A program made the position numbers and the translations under genes. Positions 29,311 through 40,825 of a DNA stretch of 64,000 nucleotides are shown one piece after another (within the stretch, counting starts at the first letter, position 1; each line of letters opens with the position of its first letter). The notes below the pieces were generated by a model. The model was not told where the DNA came from. It worked only from the letters and a program-made list of their open reading frames with translations, and did not search any database. Source of the stretch: Buchnera aphidicola (Periphyllus koelreuteriae) (lineage in GTDB: Bacteria > Pseudomonadota > Gammaproteobacteria > Enterobacterales > Enterobacteriaceae); NCBI RefSeq assembly GCF_039360445.1, contig NZ_CP134981.1, positions 39,643-103,642 on the forward strand, written 5' to 3'.

Positions 29311-29335
29311 TTGAAATATATATTTCAAAATTTTT
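29311..29335 (+). terminator. Terminator downstream of fabB
   Basis: An 18-base palindrome, TTGAAATATATATTTCAA, is followed by AATTTTT, six bases after the fabB stop. The same arm motif (GAAATATATTTC) recurs in the dapE/dapA terminator. Confidence 0.5.
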
Positions 29336-29359
29336 ATTAAATACAAAGGTAATATTTTT

Positions 29360-30316
29360 ATGAATCAATTAGATCAATTAAAAAAATATACTAAAGTTGT
29401 TATAGATAGTGGAGATATTCAAAATATTAAAGAATATAAACCATTTGATGCTACAACAAATCCTTCATTAATATTAAAAGCAATAAATATGAAAGAATAT
29501 TCTTATTTAGTTAAAAAATCTATTATATATTCTAAAAAAAAAGGAGGTTCTATAAAAAAAAAAATTAATCGAGCAGTTGATAAAATTATTGTTAGTATTG
29601 GTGTTGAAATTTTAAAAAAAATTCCAGGAGTTGTTTCAAGTGAAGTGGATTCTCGTTTATCTTTTAACACTCAAGATAGTATAAAAAAAGCTAAAAAAAT
29701 TATTTATATGTATGAAAATGAACATGGAATAGATCGTTCTAGAGTATTAATTAAATTAGCATCTACATGGGAAGGGATTCAAGCAGCTAAATTATTAGAA
29801 AAAGAAAACATTCATTGTAATTTAACTTTATTGTTTTCTTTTGCTCAAGCTAAAGCTTGTGCTGAATCTAATGTTTTTTTAATTTCTCCATTTGTTGGAA
29901 GAATTTATGATTGGTATAGGTTAAATTATCCTTCAATTAAATATAATGTTTTAAATGATGAAGGAGTTAATTCTGTAAAAAAAATATATAAATATTATAA
30001 AAAATATTCTTATAATACAATTATTATGGGAGCAAGTTTTAGAAATAAAGATCAAATATTATCTTTATCAGGATGTGATTGTTTAACGATTTCTCCAGAT
30101 TTATTAAAAGAATTAGAATCTAATAATGAAACTTTTACGAGACAGTTATTTCCAACTAAAAAAATTTTTAATAAACCAAAAAATAAGTTATCTAAATTTG
30201 AATTTGAAATTCTTCATAATAAAGATTTGATGGCTGTTGAAAAATTATCTGAAGGAATAAAACAATTTAGTTTAGATCAAATTGCTCTTGAAAAGATAAT
30301 AGAAAAAAATATGTAA
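29360..30316 (+). CDS. tal: Transaldolase
   Basis: Transaldolase moves a three-carbon unit between sugar phosphates in the non-oxidative pentose phosphate pathway. The Schiff-base lysine is K132 in [16 protein letters not shown], the E. coli TalB position; DATTNPSLI and [12 protein letters not shown] are intact. The 318 aa match the family. It is followed by transketolase after 56 bases, the usual pairing. Confidence 0.96.
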   Translation: MNQLDQLKKYTKVVIDSGDIQNIKEYKPFDATTNPSLILKAINMKEYSYLVKKSIIYSKKKGGSIKKKINRAVDKIIVSIGVEILKKIPGVVSSEVDSRLSFNTQDSIKKAKKIIYMYENEHGIDRSRVLIKLASTWEGIQAAKLLEKENIHCNLTLLFSFAQAKACAESNVFLISPFVGRIYDWYRLNYPSIKYNVLNDEGVNSVKKIYKYYKKYSYNTIIMGASFRNKDQILSLSGCDCLTISPDLLKELESNNETFTRQLFPTKKIFNKPKNKLSKFEFEILHNKDLMAVEKLSEGIKQFSLDQIALEKIIEKNM

Positions 30317-30372
30317 TAATATTTAATTTTATTTTTAATAAAAATATTTTATTTTAAATTAGGAAAAAAAAT

Positions 30373-32370
30373 ATGTTTTCTAAAAAATATTTAGCTAATG
30401 CTATTCGAGCAATTAGTATAGATTCTGTTCAATTAGCAAATTCAGGTCATCCAGGAGCTCCTATGGGTATGGCTGATATTGCAGAAGTTTTATGGAGATT
30501 TTTTATAAATCATAATCCTAAAAATCCATTATGGAATAATAGAGATAGATTTATTTTATCTAATGGTCATTGTTCAATTTTATTATATAGTATATTACAT
30601 TTAACTGGATATGATTTAAATATTTCAGATTTAAAAAATTTTAGACAATTAAATTCAAAAACACCAGGTCATCCTGAAATTGGGTATACACCTGGAGTAG
30701 AAACTACTACAGGTCCTTTAGGTCAAGGATTAGCTACTGCTGTTGGAATGGCTATTTCTGCACGCACATTAGGTTTATATTTTAATAGACCAAAATTTAA
30801 AATTATAGATCATTATACATGGGTATTTGTTGGAGATGGATGTTTAATGGAAGGTATATCTCATGAAGTATGTTCATTAGCAGGTACTTTGAATTTAGAA
30901 AAATTAATTGTATTATATGATAAAAACAATATTTCAATAGATGGAAAAACTGACAATTGGTTTTCTGAAAATGTTAAAAAAAGATTTGAATCATATCATT
31001 GGCATGTTATTGATAATGTTGATGGTCATGATTCTGAATCAATTTTTAATTCAATAAAAAAAGCAAAAAAAATTAAAAAAAAACCAGTAATAATAATTTT
31101 TAATACAATTATAGGTTTTGGATCTCCTAATAAATCTGGAAAATCAGAAGTTCATGGATCTCCTTTAGGTTTGGAAGAAGTAAATTTATCTAAAAAACAA
31201 TTAAATTGGAAATATAAACCTTTTGAAATTCCAGATTTTGTTTATTCTGAATGGGATGCTACAAAAAAAGGAAAATTATTAGAAAATTCTTGGAATAAAT
31301 TATTTTTAAAATATTCAAAGAAATATCCTGAATTGTCTTCTGAATATTTACGTCGTATGAATAATAAATTACCAAAAGAATGGATTAAAATTAATAAAAA
31401 TTTAATTAAAATTTTAAATAAATCAAAAAAATCTCTATCAACTAGACAAGCTTCTCAAGATATTATTGAATATTTTGGTCCGTATTTATTAGAATTAATT
31501 GGTGGTTCAGCAGATTTATCTCCTAGTAATTTAACAAAATGGTCTGGTTCAAAATCTATTAATAAATGTATTTTAGGAAATTATATTAATTATGGTGTAC
31601 GAGAATTTGGAATGACTGCTATTGCAAATGGAATATCTCAATATGGTGGTTTTATTCCTTATACTTCGACTTTTCTTATGTTTTTAGAATATGCTAAAAA
31701 TGCAGTTAGAATGTCAGCATTAATGAAAACAAGACAAATATTAATATATACTCATGATTCTATTGGTGTAGGAGAAGATGGCCCTACTCATCAACCTATT
31801 GAACAATTATCAAATTTACGTTTAACTCCAAATGTAAATGTATGGAGACCATCTGATTCCATAGAAACTGCAATTGCTTGGAGAAATGCAATAGAAAAAA
31901 AAAACGGACCAACTGCTTTAATTTTGTCTAGACAAAATTTAACTTTTATTAATAGAACTAATGAACAAATAAAAAATATTAATAAAGGAGGGTATATACT
32001 TAAAGATAGTTTAAAAAAATTAGATATTATTTTAATATCTACTGGTTCAGAACTCCAATTAATTATTGAAGCTCATAAAAAATTAAAACAATTAGGTTAT
32101 TCATCTAGAGTTGTTTCTATGCCTTCTACTAATATTTTTGATAATCAAAAATTATCTTATAAAAATTTTGTTTTGCCTCCAAAAATAAAAAATAGATTAA
32201 TAGTTGAAGCAAGTATAGAAGATTATTGGTATAAATATTCTGGTTTAAAAGGAAAAATTATTGGAATGAAAACTTTTGGTGAATCAGCTCCTGCCATTGA
32301 TTTATTTAAGAAATTTGGTTTTACAGTTAAAAACATCGTAAAAAAATCTATTGATTTAATCAATAGTTAA
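30373..32370 (+). CDS. tkt: Transketolase
   Basis: Transketolase transfers two-carbon units between sugar phosphates using thiamine diphosphate, linking glycolysis to ribose 5-phosphate and erythrose 4-phosphate. The ThDP-binding VGDGCLMEGISHEVCSLAG (residues about 154-172), the GHPGAPMGMA start and GEDGPTHQPIEQLSNLR are all strongly conserved. The 665 aa match E. coli (663). AGGAAA precedes the ATG. Erythrose 4-phosphate made here feeds AroH. Confidence 0.97.
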   Translation: MFSKKYLANAIRAISIDSVQLANSGHPGAPMGMADIAEVLWRFFINHNPKNPLWNNRDRFILSNGHCSILLYSILHLTGYDLNISDLKNFRQLNSKTPGHPEIGYTPGVETTTGPLGQGLATAVGMAISARTLGLYFNRPKFKIIDHYTWVFVGDGCLMEGISHEVCSLAGTLNLEKLIVLYDKNNISIDGKTDNWFSENVKKRFESYHWHVIDNVDGHDSESIFNSIKKAKKIKKKPVIIIFNTIIGFGSPNKSGKSEVHGSPLGLEEVNLSKKQLNWKYKPFEIPDFVYSEWDATKKGKLLENSWNKLFLKYSKKYPELSSEYLRRMNNKLPKEWIKINKNLIKILNKSKKSLSTRQASQDIIEYFGPYLLELIGGSADLSPSNLTKWSGSKSINKCILGNYINYGVREFGMTAIANGISQYGGFIPYTSTFLMFLEYAKNAVRMSALMKTRQILIYTHDSIGVGEDGPTHQPIEQLSNLRLTPNVNVWRPSDSIETAIAWRNAIEKKNGPTALILSRQNLTFINRTNEQIKNINKGGYILKDSLKKLDIILISTGSELQLIIEAHKKLKQLGYSSRVVSMPSTNIFDNQKLSYKNFVLPPKIKNRLIVEASIEDYWYKYSGLKGKIIGMKTFGESAPAIDLFKKFGFTVKNIVKKSIDLINS

Positions 32371-32437
32371 ATATATTTTTTTATTTTTTTTATTAATAAA
32401 TTTTTTATTTAATAAATAAATAAAAAAAAGGAAATAT

Positions 32438-33568
32438 ATGTTAAATGATATTATTTTATTAAGTAAACAATTAATTAAAATTCCGTCTATAAGCCCATTA
32501 GATTTAAATTGTCAAAAAATTATTTCTAAAAGATTAAAGAAAATTGGTTTTATTATTGAAAATATTAAAATTAATCAAACTAACAATTTATGGGCTTATA
32601 AAGGAATTGGAAAAACTTTAACTTTTGTTGGTCATACGGATGTTGTACCTCCAGGAGATTTTTTAAAATGGAAAATTAATCCATTTAAACCTAAAATTAT
32701 AAAAGATTTTCTTTTTGGAAGAGGCTCATCAGATATGAAAGGATCTTTAGCTGCAATGATTATTGCTACTGAAAATTTTGTTAAAAAAAATCCGTTTCAT
32801 AAAGGAAGAATATCTTTTTTATTAACTTCTGATGAGGAATCTTTAGCTTTAGATGGAACGAAAAAAGTTATAAATATTTTAAAAAAAAGAAATGAAAAAA
32901 TTGAATATTGTTTAGTTGGAGAACCAACAAGTAATATTTTTTTAGGAGATATTATTAAAAATGGAAGAAGAGGATCTATAAGTGCAACATTAAAAATTTA
33001 TGGAATTCAAGGACATATTGCATATCCTAAATTAGCAGAGAATCCTATACATAAATCAGTTAATTTTTTAAAAGATTTAATTAATTTAAAACTAGATTCT
33101 GGAAATGATTATTTTGAACCAAGTAATTTTCAAATTTTTAATTTATTTTCAGGAAAAAAAAATATAACTAATATGATTCCAAATTCTATTAATATTGGAT
33201 TTAATATTAGATATAATACAGAAATTACGAAAGAAGAAATTATTTTTAAAATTAAAAACATTTTAATGAAATATAATTTTAAATATAAAATTAATTGGAT
33301 TTTTTCAGGAGATCCGTTTATTACTAATTCAGGTTTTTTATTAAAAGTAGTAAAAAATTCTATTAATAAAATTCAACATTTTAAACCTATGTTATCAACT
33401 TCTGGTGGAACCTCTGATGGTAGATTTTTTTCTGATATGAAGTCTGAAATTGTTGAATTAGGATTAGTAAATAAAACAATACATAAAATTAATGAGTGTG
33501 TAAAAGTTAAAGATTTATATATATTATATAAAATATATAAAGATATTTTAAAAAATATATTTATTTAA
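32438..33568 (+). CDS. dapE: Succinyl-diaminopimelate desuccinylase
   Basis: DapE releases L,L-diaminopimelate from its succinyl form, a late step of lysine and peptidoglycan precursor synthesis. Zinc ligands are in FVGHTDVVPPGD, GRGSSDMKGSLAAM and LTSDEESLALDGT; the C-terminal TSGGTSDGRF is present. The 376 aa match E. coli (375). AAGGAAA precedes the start. It converges on dapA, the first committed enzyme of the same pathway. Confidence 0.96.
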   Translation: MLNDIILLSKQLIKIPSISPLDLNCQKIISKRLKKIGFIIENIKINQTNNLWAYKGIGKTLTFVGHTDVVPPGDFLKWKINPFKPKIIKDFLFGRGSSDMKGSLAAMIIATENFVKKNPFHKGRISFLLTSDEESLALDGTKKVINILKKRNEKIEYCLVGEPTSNIFLGDIIKNGRRGSISATLKIYGIQGHIAYPKLAENPIHKSVNFLKDLINLKLDSGNDYFEPSNFQIFNLFSGKKNITNMIPNSINIGFNIRYNTEITKEEIIFKIKNILMKYNFKYKINWIFSGDPFITNSGFLLKVVKNSINKIQHFKPMLSTSGGTSDGRFFSDMKSEIVELGLVNKTIHKINECVKVKDLYILYKIYKDILKNIFI

Positions 33569-33623
33569 AATTTTTTATTTATATAATCTTTTATTTATTT
33601 AAAAATATTTTTATATACTTTTT

Positions 33624-33659
33624 AATTGAAATATATTTCTTTTGAAATATATTTCAATT
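33624..33659. terminator. Bidirectional terminator between dapE and dapA
   Basis: A perfect 16-bp stem (AATTGAAATATATTTC and its complement) with a TTTT loop separates the convergent dapE and dapA, with T-rich sequence on both exits. Confidence 0.7.
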
Positions 33660-33697
33660 TTATATTTTTTATTTTTATATTTTTTATAATTTAAATT

Positions 33698-34618
33698 TTA
33701 TTTTTTTTTAAATATATTATATTTTTTATTTTTTTTTATTATTTCAATTTTTCCTTTTTTTAATTCTTTAATAATTATTTTTTTTATTTTTTTAGATGGT
33801 TGTGTCATTGGAAGTCTTAATGTATTATTTTTAATTAAACCTATTTTATTTGCTGCCCATTTAATTGGAATAGGATTTGATTCTAAAAATAAAATATTAT
33901 GAAGTTTTGTTAATTTTTTATTTATTTTTCTTGCTTTTTTAAATTTTTTTTGTAATGCTAAAGAGCATAATTTAGACATTTCTTTTGCAGCTATATTAGA
34001 TGTAACTGAAATAACTCCATTTCCTCCGAGTTGAATACAATCTAAAGCTGTTGAATCATCTCCACTAATTATTAAAAATTTTTTATGAATTAAATTTTTA
34101 ATTTTATTAATACGAGATAAATCTCCACTAGCTTCTTTTATTCCAATAATATTTTTAAATTTTGATAATCTAAAAATTGTTTTTGGAAGTAAATCACATC
34201 CAGTTCTTGATGGAACATTATAAAGAATTTGTGGTAATGAAGTGTTTTCAGAAATTTTTTTAAAGTGTTGATATAAACCTTCTTGTGAAGGTTTATTATA
34301 ATATGGTGTAACACTTAAACAAGCAGAAACTCCAATATTTTCAAATTTTTTTGTTAATAAAATTGCTTCTTTTGTGGAATTTGCTCCAGTTCCTGCAATA
34401 ATTGGAATTCTATTTCTAGAAATTTTTACAGTTGATAAAATAAGATTAATGTGTTCTTTTTTAGTTAATGTAGAAGATTCTCCAGTAGTTCCAACAGAAA
34501 CTATAGCATTTGTTTTATTATTTATATGATAATTAATAATATTTTTTAAACTATCTAAACAAATATTTCCTTTTTTATCCATAGGAGTAATAAGAGCAAC
34601 AATATTACCTTTAAACAT
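33698..34618 (-). CDS. dapA: 4-hydroxy-tetrahydrodipicolinate synthase
   Basis: DapA condenses pyruvate with aspartate semialdehyde, the entry to lysine synthesis. The Schiff-base lysine is K161 ([14 protein letters not shown]), Y133 is in [10 protein letters not shown], and the GTTGES loop lies near 44, all at E. coli positions. The length is 306 aa versus 292 in E. coli; the excess is a lysine-rich C-terminal tail, probably from drift of the stop codon. Lysine feedback cannot be judged. Confidence 0.96.
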   Translation of the reverse strand: MFKGNIVALITPMDKKGNICLDSLKNIINYHINNKTNAIVSVGTTGESSTLTKKEHINLILSTVKISRNRIPIIAGTGANSTKEAILLTKKFENIGVSACLSVTPYYNKPSQEGLYQHFKKISENTSLPQILYNVPSRTGCDLLPKTIFRLSKFKNIIGIKEASGDLSRINKIKNLIHKKFLIISGDDSTALDCIQLGGNGVISVTSNIAAKEMSKLCSLALQKKFKKARKINKKLTKLHNILFLESNPIPIKWAANKIGLIKNNTLRLPMTQPSKKIKKIIIKELKKGKIEIIKKNKKYNIFKKK

Positions 34619-34770
34619 TTTTTTATTTTTCCATAATTAGTTTTTTATATATATTTATATATAAAATTTGTAAATATATTTAATTTAATAAAAAATTTAT
34701 ATTTTTATAAATTTTTTTTTAAATTTATAATAAATATTTGTTTAAAATTTTTATTTTTTTATCAAAGTTT

Positions 34771-35838
34771 TTATTTTTTTAAACATTGAGCTTTAAATCG
34801 AAGAATATGATCCATTATTACAATTGCCATCATCGCTTCAGTTATTGGAACAGCTCTAATTCCAACACATGGATCATGTCTTCCTTTTGTAATTACTGTA
34901 ATAGATTCGTTATTTTCATTAATTCCTTTTGCTGGAATTCGAATACTAGAAGTTGGTTTAAAAGCGCTGTTTACAATAATATTTTGTCCATTACTTATTC
35001 CTCCAATAATTCCTCCATCTCTATTACTTAAGTAACCTTTAGAGGATGTCATTTCATCTCGATGTTGACTTCCAAGTTTATTAACAACAGAAAATCCATC
35101 TCCAATTTCTACTCCTTTAACTGCATTAATACTCATAATAGCATGAGCTATTTCAGCATTTAATTTATCAAATACTGGTTCTCCTAAACCTATTGGAACG
35201 TTTTTTATAATTGTTGTTATTTTAGCTCCAATTGAATCTCCTTTTTTTTTAATTGTTCTAATTAATTTATCTATTTCATGTATTTTTTCTTTATCTGGAC
35301 AAAAAAAATTATTTTTTTCTATTTCATTAAAGGATTTTAACGAACATTTAATGTTACCAATTTGAGATAAATATCCTTGTATTATTATTCCATAATTTTT
35401 TTTTAAATATTTTTTTGCTATTGCTCCTGCAGCAACTCTCATTGCTGTTTCTCTAGCTGATGCTCTTCCTCCACCTCTATAATCTCTTATTCCATATTTT
35501 TTTTGATATGTATAATCTGCATGACCTGGTCTAAATATTTTTTTTATATCTTTATAATCTTGTGATCTTTGATCTGTATTTTTTATTATCAATCCAATGC
35601 TTGTTCCAGTAGTTATATTTTTAAATATTCCAGATAATATTTTAATTTTATCTAATTCTCTTCTTTGTGTTGTGTATTTTGATTGTCCAGGTCTTCTTCT
35701 GTTTAATTCATTTTGTATATCTGATTTATAAATTTTTAATCCAGGTGGTGTTCCATCTATTATACATCCTATAGAATCTCCATGAGATTCTCCAAATGTT
35801 GTTACAGTAAAAATTTTTCCAATTGAATTTCCTGACAT
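34771..35838 (-). CDS. aroC: Chorismate synthase
   Basis: AroC makes chorismate from EPSP with reduced FMN, the branch point to phenylalanine, tyrosine and tryptophan. The signatures [39 protein letters not shown] and [13 protein letters not shown] are nearly identical to E. coli. The 355 aa compare with 361. The gene is divergent from smrB, as in E. coli, but prmB, which sits between them there, is absent. Confidence 0.97.
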   Translation of the reverse strand: MSGNSIGKIFTVTTFGESHGDSIGCIIDGTPPGLKIYKSDIQNELNRRRPGQSKYTTQRRELDKIKILSGIFKNITTGTSIGLIIKNTDQRSQDYKDIKKIFRPGHADYTYQKKYGIRDYRGGGRASARETAMRVAAGAIAKKYLKKNYGIIIQGYLSQIGNIKCSLKSFNEIEKNNFFCPDKEKIHEIDKLIRTIKKKGDSIGAKITTIIKNVPIGLGEPVFDKLNAEIAHAIMSINAVKGVEIGDGFSVVNKLGSQHRDEMTSSKGYLSNRDGGIIGGISNGQNIIVNSAFKPTSSIRIPAKGINENNESITVITKGRHDPCVGIRAVPITEAMMAIVIMDHILRFKAQCLKK

Positions 35839-36091
35839 TTATTATTTTCCTATAGTATTTTTTTTATATTTTAATAAAATTTGAAAATATATATTTGATA
35901 CGTTATTATTGATATAAAATAAATTTTAAGAAATTTTAAAATTATTTTTATTAATTTAATAAAAAGTAAATTATTTAATAATAAAAATTTTTCTATTATT
36001 TTTTTATTATTTTAAGTACTTTAAAGTAAAATAAATAATATTTTTTGAAAATGTTTTAAATGAATATGTAAATATTATTTTGGTAGTACAT

Positions 36092-36616
36092 ATGAATATA
36101 AAAAAAAAAATAAAAATAAAAAATAAATTAATTTTTAAAAAATGGTTAAATGGAACTAAAAAAATTGTTCAAGATACTATTTATCATATAAAAAATAGTT
36201 ATTCATCTTGTTATTCATATAAAAAAATACAATCTTATCAAGAAAATTTACATAGTGATTATTTTTCTTATAACAATTTAAATAAAAAATTTAATAATAA
36301 TCCTTTGTATTATATTAGATATAAAAGAGAGATAAATCGATTAAAAAAATTAAAAAAAGGATATTATGTTCCAAAATTATTTTTAGATGTTCATGGTTTT
36401 ACTCAATATCAAACTAGAAAAGAATTAGGAAAATTAATGTATTTTTGCATAAAAAAAAAAATAAATTGTGTAAATATTATGCATGGATATGGTAAAAACA
36501 TTTTAAAACGACAAATTCCTATATGGTTATCTAGACACCCAAATGTTGTTGCTTTTCATCAATCTCCAAAATATTTTGGAAATGATGCAGCTATTTTAGT
36601 ATTAATAGATTTTTAA
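36092..36616 (+). CDS. smrB: SmrB family ribosome-rescue endonuclease
   Basis: SmrB (YfcN) is an Smr-domain nuclease that, in E. coli, cleaves mRNA between collided ribosomes. The Smr domain occupies the C-terminal half: LFLDVHGFTQYQTRKELG, NIMHGYGKNILKRQ and WLSRHPNVVAFHQSPK match closely, with the catalytic-type DVHG retained. I start at ATG 36092 (174 aa, E. coli 183); a TTG at 36080 would add four residues. The N-terminus is lysine-rich. It lies divergent from aroC. Confidence 0.92.
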   Translation: MNIKKKIKIKNKLIFKKWLNGTKKIVQDTIYHIKNSYSSCYSYKKIQSYQENLHSDYFSYNNLNKKFNNNPLYYIRYKREINRLKKLKKGYYVPKLFLDVHGFTQYQTRKELGKLMYFCIKKKINCVNIMHGYGKNILKRQIPIWLSRHPNVVAFHQSPKYFGNDAAILVLIDF

Positions 36617-37586
36617 AATATATTTATTTTAAAATTATTAAATATATTTTTATTATTTTTTTTTAATTTTTTTAATTTTTAAATAAAATACATTGAATTT
36701 AAAATCAATTATTTAATTTTTTTTTAATTCTATTTAATTAAAATAAGTTTTTTAAAATTAAATAATAATAGATTTTTTTGTTTAATGCAAAAATCCTATT
36801 TTTTTTTTTATTTAATTTTTAATAGATTAATTTGAAATAAAAATATAATTGTAATTTAAATGTATTAAATTTATATTTTAAAAATTATATTATAATATAT
36901 AAATTTTTATTTATTAAATATTTTAAAATTAAAAATAAAAAATTATTTTAATTTTTATAATTTTAAAAATATTTTTAAAAATAATAAATATATTTTTTCA
37001 TTTAATAATAATTAAATATTTTTTTATATTTTAAATAAAATAAATAATTTATTTTAAACGTGATTTTATTATAAATTTATTTAAAAAAAATATTTAAAGT
37101 ATAATTTTTATATTTAAATTAAAATAATATTTTTATAAAAAATAAATTAAATAAAAATTTTAAAAAATATATAAATTTATAAATTTATTTAAAATTATAT
37201 TTAAAAAATAATTTAAAATTATATTAATAATATAAACAATGAATAATTTAAAAAATTTTATTTAAAAAATTATAAAATTTTTATATTTTTATAAATTTTA
37301 TTTTTTTAAATTTAAAAAAAATAAAAAATATTAATATAATAAATATTACATTTGAAATTTTTTTATGAAGTGATGTATATACTTTATTAATTTATTTTTA
37401 ATAAATTAATAATAATTTAATATAGTATTTTAATTTTTTTTTTTTAATAAAAAATTTTTATAAAAAATTAATAGTTTTTTTTAAAAAAATATCTTTTATT
37501 TTTATTAAATAAAAATTAAAATTTTTATATATTTTTTAAAATAAAAATTTTTAAAAATATTTAAAAAAAAATAAAAGGAGAAATAA
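36617..37586. other. Long gene-free stretch between smrB and gnd
   Basis: About 970 bases with no coding potential in any frame and almost no G or C. It holds a terminator (36767-36809), an all-A/T 13-bp hairpin with a three-base loop at 37384-37412, and a slightly less A/T-biased patch at 37352-37383 with TTGAAA and TATACT that could be the gnd promoter, though the spacing is loose. In Buchnera genomes of standard order the his operon lies here. No his remnant is recognisable. Confidence 0.6.
36767..36809 (+). terminator. Rho-independent-type terminator downstream of smrB
   Basis: AATAGATTTTT pairs with AAAAATCCTATT with one bulged C, over an 11-base loop, and is followed by an 11-base T-run (36799-36809). 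It lies 150 bases after the smrB stop and points in the plus direction. Confidence 0.55.
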
Positions 37587-38996
37587 ATGGGATTAAAACA
37601 AATTGGTGTTATTGGAATGTCAGTTATGGGAAGAAATTTAGCTTTAAATATAGAAAATAAAAATTATACTGTATCTATTTTTAATCGATCTTCAAAAAAA
37701 ACAAAAGAAATAATATTAAATAATCCACAAAAAAAATTATATCCATTTTATAAATTAAAAGATTTTGTTTTATCTTTACAAAAACCAAGAATAATTTTAT
37801 TAATGGTTAAATCAGGAAAACCTACTGATATAACAATTAATTCTCTTATTTCTTATTTAAGCCCAAAAGATATAATTATAGATGGAGGAAATAGTTTTTT
37901 TAAAGATACTATTAAGAGAAATTTAAAATTATTAAAATTAAAATTAAATTTTATTGGAGCAGGAATATCTGGTGGAGAAGAAGGAGCGTTACATGGTCCG
38001 GCAATTATGCCAGGTGGAAGAAAAAAAGTATATAAAAAAGTTTCTGTTTTATTTAATAAAATTTCAGCTAAAACAAAAAATAATACTCCTTGTGTAAATT
38101 ATATTGGAACTGATGGATCTGGTCATTATGTAAAAATGGTTCATAATGGAATTGAATATGGAGATATGCAATTAATTTCAGAATCTTATTTTATATTAAA
38201 AAAATCTTTAAATTTAAGTAATAAAAAGTTATCTTATATTTTTTCTGAATGGAATACAGGAGAATTAAAAAGTTATTTAATTAAAATTACTAAAAATATT
38301 TTTTTAAAAAAAAATAATTCTGGAAAATATATAGTTGATTTAGTTTTAGATAAAGCTAATAATAAAGGAACAGGAACATGGACCAGTCAAAGCGCATTAG
38401 AACTAAATGAACCATTATCTCTGATTACTCAATCAGTTTTTTTTAGATATTTATCTTCTTTAAAAAATCAAAGATTATTAGCTTCTACTCTTTTAAAAGG
38501 TCCAAAAATTAATAATTTAAAATTAAATAAAAAAAAATTTATTGAAAATGTAAGACGATCATTATATTTAGGAAAAATTATTTCATATGCGCAAGGTTTT
38601 TCTCAATTACATACAGCTTCAAAAATTTATAATTGGAATTTAAATTATTCAAATATTGCTAAAATTTTTAGAGCTGGTTGTATTATTAGAGCAGAATTTT
38701 TAAAAGAAATTATAAATTCTTATAAAAAAGATAATAATTTAGTAAATTTATTATTAACTCCTTATTTTATAAACATTTCAAAAAAATACAATAAATCTTT
38801 AAGAAAAATTGTATCATATTCTGTTATGAATGGAATTCCTACTCCAGCTTTTTCTTCTGCTATTTCTTATTATGATTCATATAGATCATCTATTCTTCCA
38901 GCAAATTTAATTCAAGCTCAAAGAGATTATTTTGGAGCTCATACATATTCTAGAATAGATAAAAAAGGAATTTTTCATACTAATTGGTTAGATTAA
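37587..38996 (+). CDS. gnd: 6-phosphogluconate dehydrogenase
   Basis: Gnd oxidatively decarboxylates 6-phosphogluconate to ribulose 5-phosphate, making NADPH. The N-terminal Rossmann motif is [16 protein letters not shown], with IIDGGNS and [21 protein letters not shown] following; the catalytic [12 protein letters not shown] and C-terminal [12 protein letters not shown] are intact. The 469 aa match E. coli (468). AAAAGGAG gives one of the best ribosome-binding sites in the window. Ribulose 5-phosphate also feeds RibB. Confidence 0.97.
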   Translation: MGLKQIGVIGMSVMGRNLALNIENKNYTVSIFNRSSKKTKEIILNNPQKKLYPFYKLKDFVLSLQKPRIILLMVKSGKPTDITINSLISYLSPKDIIIDGGNSFFKDTIKRNLKLLKLKLNFIGAGISGGEEGALHGPAIMPGGRKKVYKKVSVLFNKISAKTKNNTPCVNYIGTDGSGHYVKMVHNGIEYGDMQLISESYFILKKSLNLSNKKLSYIFSEWNTGELKSYLIKITKNIFLKKNNSGKYIVDLVLDKANNKGTGTWTSQSALELNEPLSLITQSVFFRYLSSLKNQRLLASTLLKGPKINNLKLNKKKFIENVRRSLYLGKIISYAQGFSQLHTASKIYNWNLNYSNIAKIFRAGCIIRAEFLKEIINSYKKDNNLVNLLLTPYFINISKKYNKSLRKIVSYSVMNGIPTPAFSSAISYYDSYRSSILPANLIQAQRDYFGAHTYSRIDKKGIFHTNWLD

Positions 38997-39096
38997 AATA
39001 AAATATTTTATATATATTTTTAAATAAAATATATTTATTAATTTATAAAATATAAATTTTGAATAATTTTTTAAAATTTTTTATTTTTGAATTTAT

Positions 39097-39150
39097 AAAA
39101 AACTTTCTTAGAAAAATTTTATTTTTTTATTTTATCTAAGAAGGTTTTTT
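39097..39150. terminator. Bidirectional terminator between gnd and leuA
   Basis: AAAAAACTTTCTTAGA (39097-39112) pairs with TCTAAGAAGGTTTTTT (39135-39150) in 16 pairs including one G-U, over a 22-base loop. It ends in a T-run for gnd and in the other direction for leuA. Confidence 0.7.
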
Positions 39151-39174
39151 AAAATATTTTTATTATTAATATAT

Positions 39175-40713
39175 TTATATTTTATTTATTTTTTTTAATT
39201 TTTTTGATATCCATATATTATTAAAGATATTTATAATAGCTTTAATAGAAGTATTAATAATATCAATATCTAATTTTGTTTCATAAAAATTTTTATTTTT
39301 ATATTGAACTATAATATTAACTTGACAAAAAATATTTTTATTTTTTTGTTTATATTTTATTTTAAATTTTTTTAATATAATATTTAGTTTTGTAATTTTA
39401 TTTAAGGCTGTATAAATTCCATTTATTTGTCCATTTTTTGTTTTAATATTAATTTTTTTTATTTTATTACCACATAATATTTTTAATAAAATTTTAGTTT
39501 TTCCTGGAATTTTATAATATATTTTTAATTTTTTTAATTTAAAATATTTTTTTTTTATATATTTTTTTTTAATAAAAGCTAGAGATTCTAAATCATAATC
39601 AAATATTTGTCCTTTTTTATCTGCTAATTTTAAAAATTTTTTATATAATTTATTTAAATTATAATTTTTTTTAGAATATCCCATTTCTTTCATTCGATAT
39701 TTTACTGCTGCTCTTCCAGATCTAGATGTTAAATTAAATTTTATTTTTTTTAATCCAATATCTTTTGGAGATATAATTTCATAATTTTTTCTGTTTTTAA
39801 TAATACCATCTTGATGAATTCCAGAAGAATGAGAAAATGAATTAATTCCAATAATAGGTTTATTTATTGGTATAGAAAGTTTACAAATTTTACTAATTGT
39901 TTTACTTGTATTATAAATTTTTTTATGCTTTATATTTGTATAAAAATTTAATAATTTTTTTCGTGTTTTGATAGCCATGATAATTTCTTCTAAAGCTGCA
40001 TTTCCTGCTCTTTCTCCAATTCCAGTAATAGTTCCTTCAATTTGACGAGCTCCAGCTTGTATTGCAGAAATAGAATTTCCAACAGCCATTCCTAAATCAT
40101 TATGACAATGTACTGAAATAATTGCTTTATCAATGTTTGAAACACGTTTATATAATGTTGAAATAATTTTTTTAAATTCATTAGGAAGAGTATATCCTAC
40201 TGTATCAGGTATATTTATTGTTTTTACTCCGTGTTTAATTAATATTTCAACCATTTGACATAATTCATTAATATTTGTTCTTCCAGCATCTTCACAAGAA
40301 AATTCTATATCATTTGTATATTTTTTTGCAATTTTTATAGAATTTATTGCCATATTTTGAATTTCTTTGAAGTTTTTTTTTAATTTAGATTCTATATGAA
40401 GTTTTGAAGTTCCTAAAAATAAATGAATTCTAAAATTTTCTAATTTTGACATAGCTTTAGCAGCAATTTTTATATCTTTTTCTAAACATCGTGCTAAACT
40501 ACATATTTTACTATTTTTTATATTTTTGCAAATTTCTTGTACAGATTTAAAATCTCCAGGAGAAGATATTGGAAATCCTGCTTCAATAATATCTATATTC
40601 ATTTTATCTAAAGCAATAGCAATTTTAACTTTATCTTTTGTTTTTAAACTAGATTGAAGAGATTGCTCTCCATCTCGGAGCGTTGTATCAAATATAATAA
40701 TTTTTTCTTTCAT
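39175..40713 (-). CDS. leuA: 2-isopropylmalate synthase
   Basis: LeuA condenses acetyl-CoA with 2-oxoisovalerate, committing carbon to leucine. The TIM-barrel signatures [12 protein letters not shown] (residues 9-20), [21 protein letters not shown] and [14 protein letters not shown] are intact. The C-terminal leucine-binding regulatory domain is present in length (512 aa versus 523) but lysine-rich and diverged, so feedback sensitivity is uncertain. Here it follows leuD by 112 bases on the same strand, giving the order leuB-C-D-A rather than leuA-B-C-D. Confidence 0.96.
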   Translation of the reverse strand: MKEKIIIFDTTLRDGEQSLQSSLKTKDKVKIAIALDKMNIDIIEAGFPISSPGDFKSVQEICKNIKNSKICSLARCLEKDIKIAAKAMSKLENFRIHLFLGTSKLHIESKLKKNFKEIQNMAINSIKIAKKYTNDIEFSCEDAGRTNINELCQMVEILIKHGVKTINIPDTVGYTLPNEFKKIISTLYKRVSNIDKAIISVHCHNDLGMAVGNSISAIQAGARQIEGTITGIGERAGNAALEEIIMAIKTRKKLLNFYTNIKHKKIYNTSKTISKICKLSIPINKPIIGINSFSHSSGIHQDGIIKNRKNYEIISPKDIGLKKIKFNLTSRSGRAAVKYRMKEMGYSKKNYNLNKLYKKFLKLADKKGQIFDYDLESLAFIKKKYIKKKYFKLKKLKIYYKIPGKTKILLKILCGNKIKKINIKTKNGQINGIYTALNKITKLNIILKKFKIKYKQKNKNIFCQVNIIVQYKNKNFYETKLDIDIINTSIKAIINIFNNIWISKKLKKINKI

Positions 40714-40825
40714 AGAGAGTCTTATATAAGTTTTTTATTGTATTTTTTTAAAAAATAAAGTATTTTTTTTAATTTATAAAATTAAATTTTTTAAAAATAT
40801 TTAATAATTATTATTTTTTTATAAA

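Noticed and set aside
37384-37412. All-A/T 13-bp hairpin with three-base loop upstream of gnd
   Set aside because: It has no G-C pair, is weak thermodynamically, and such inverted repeats arise easily at this base composition.
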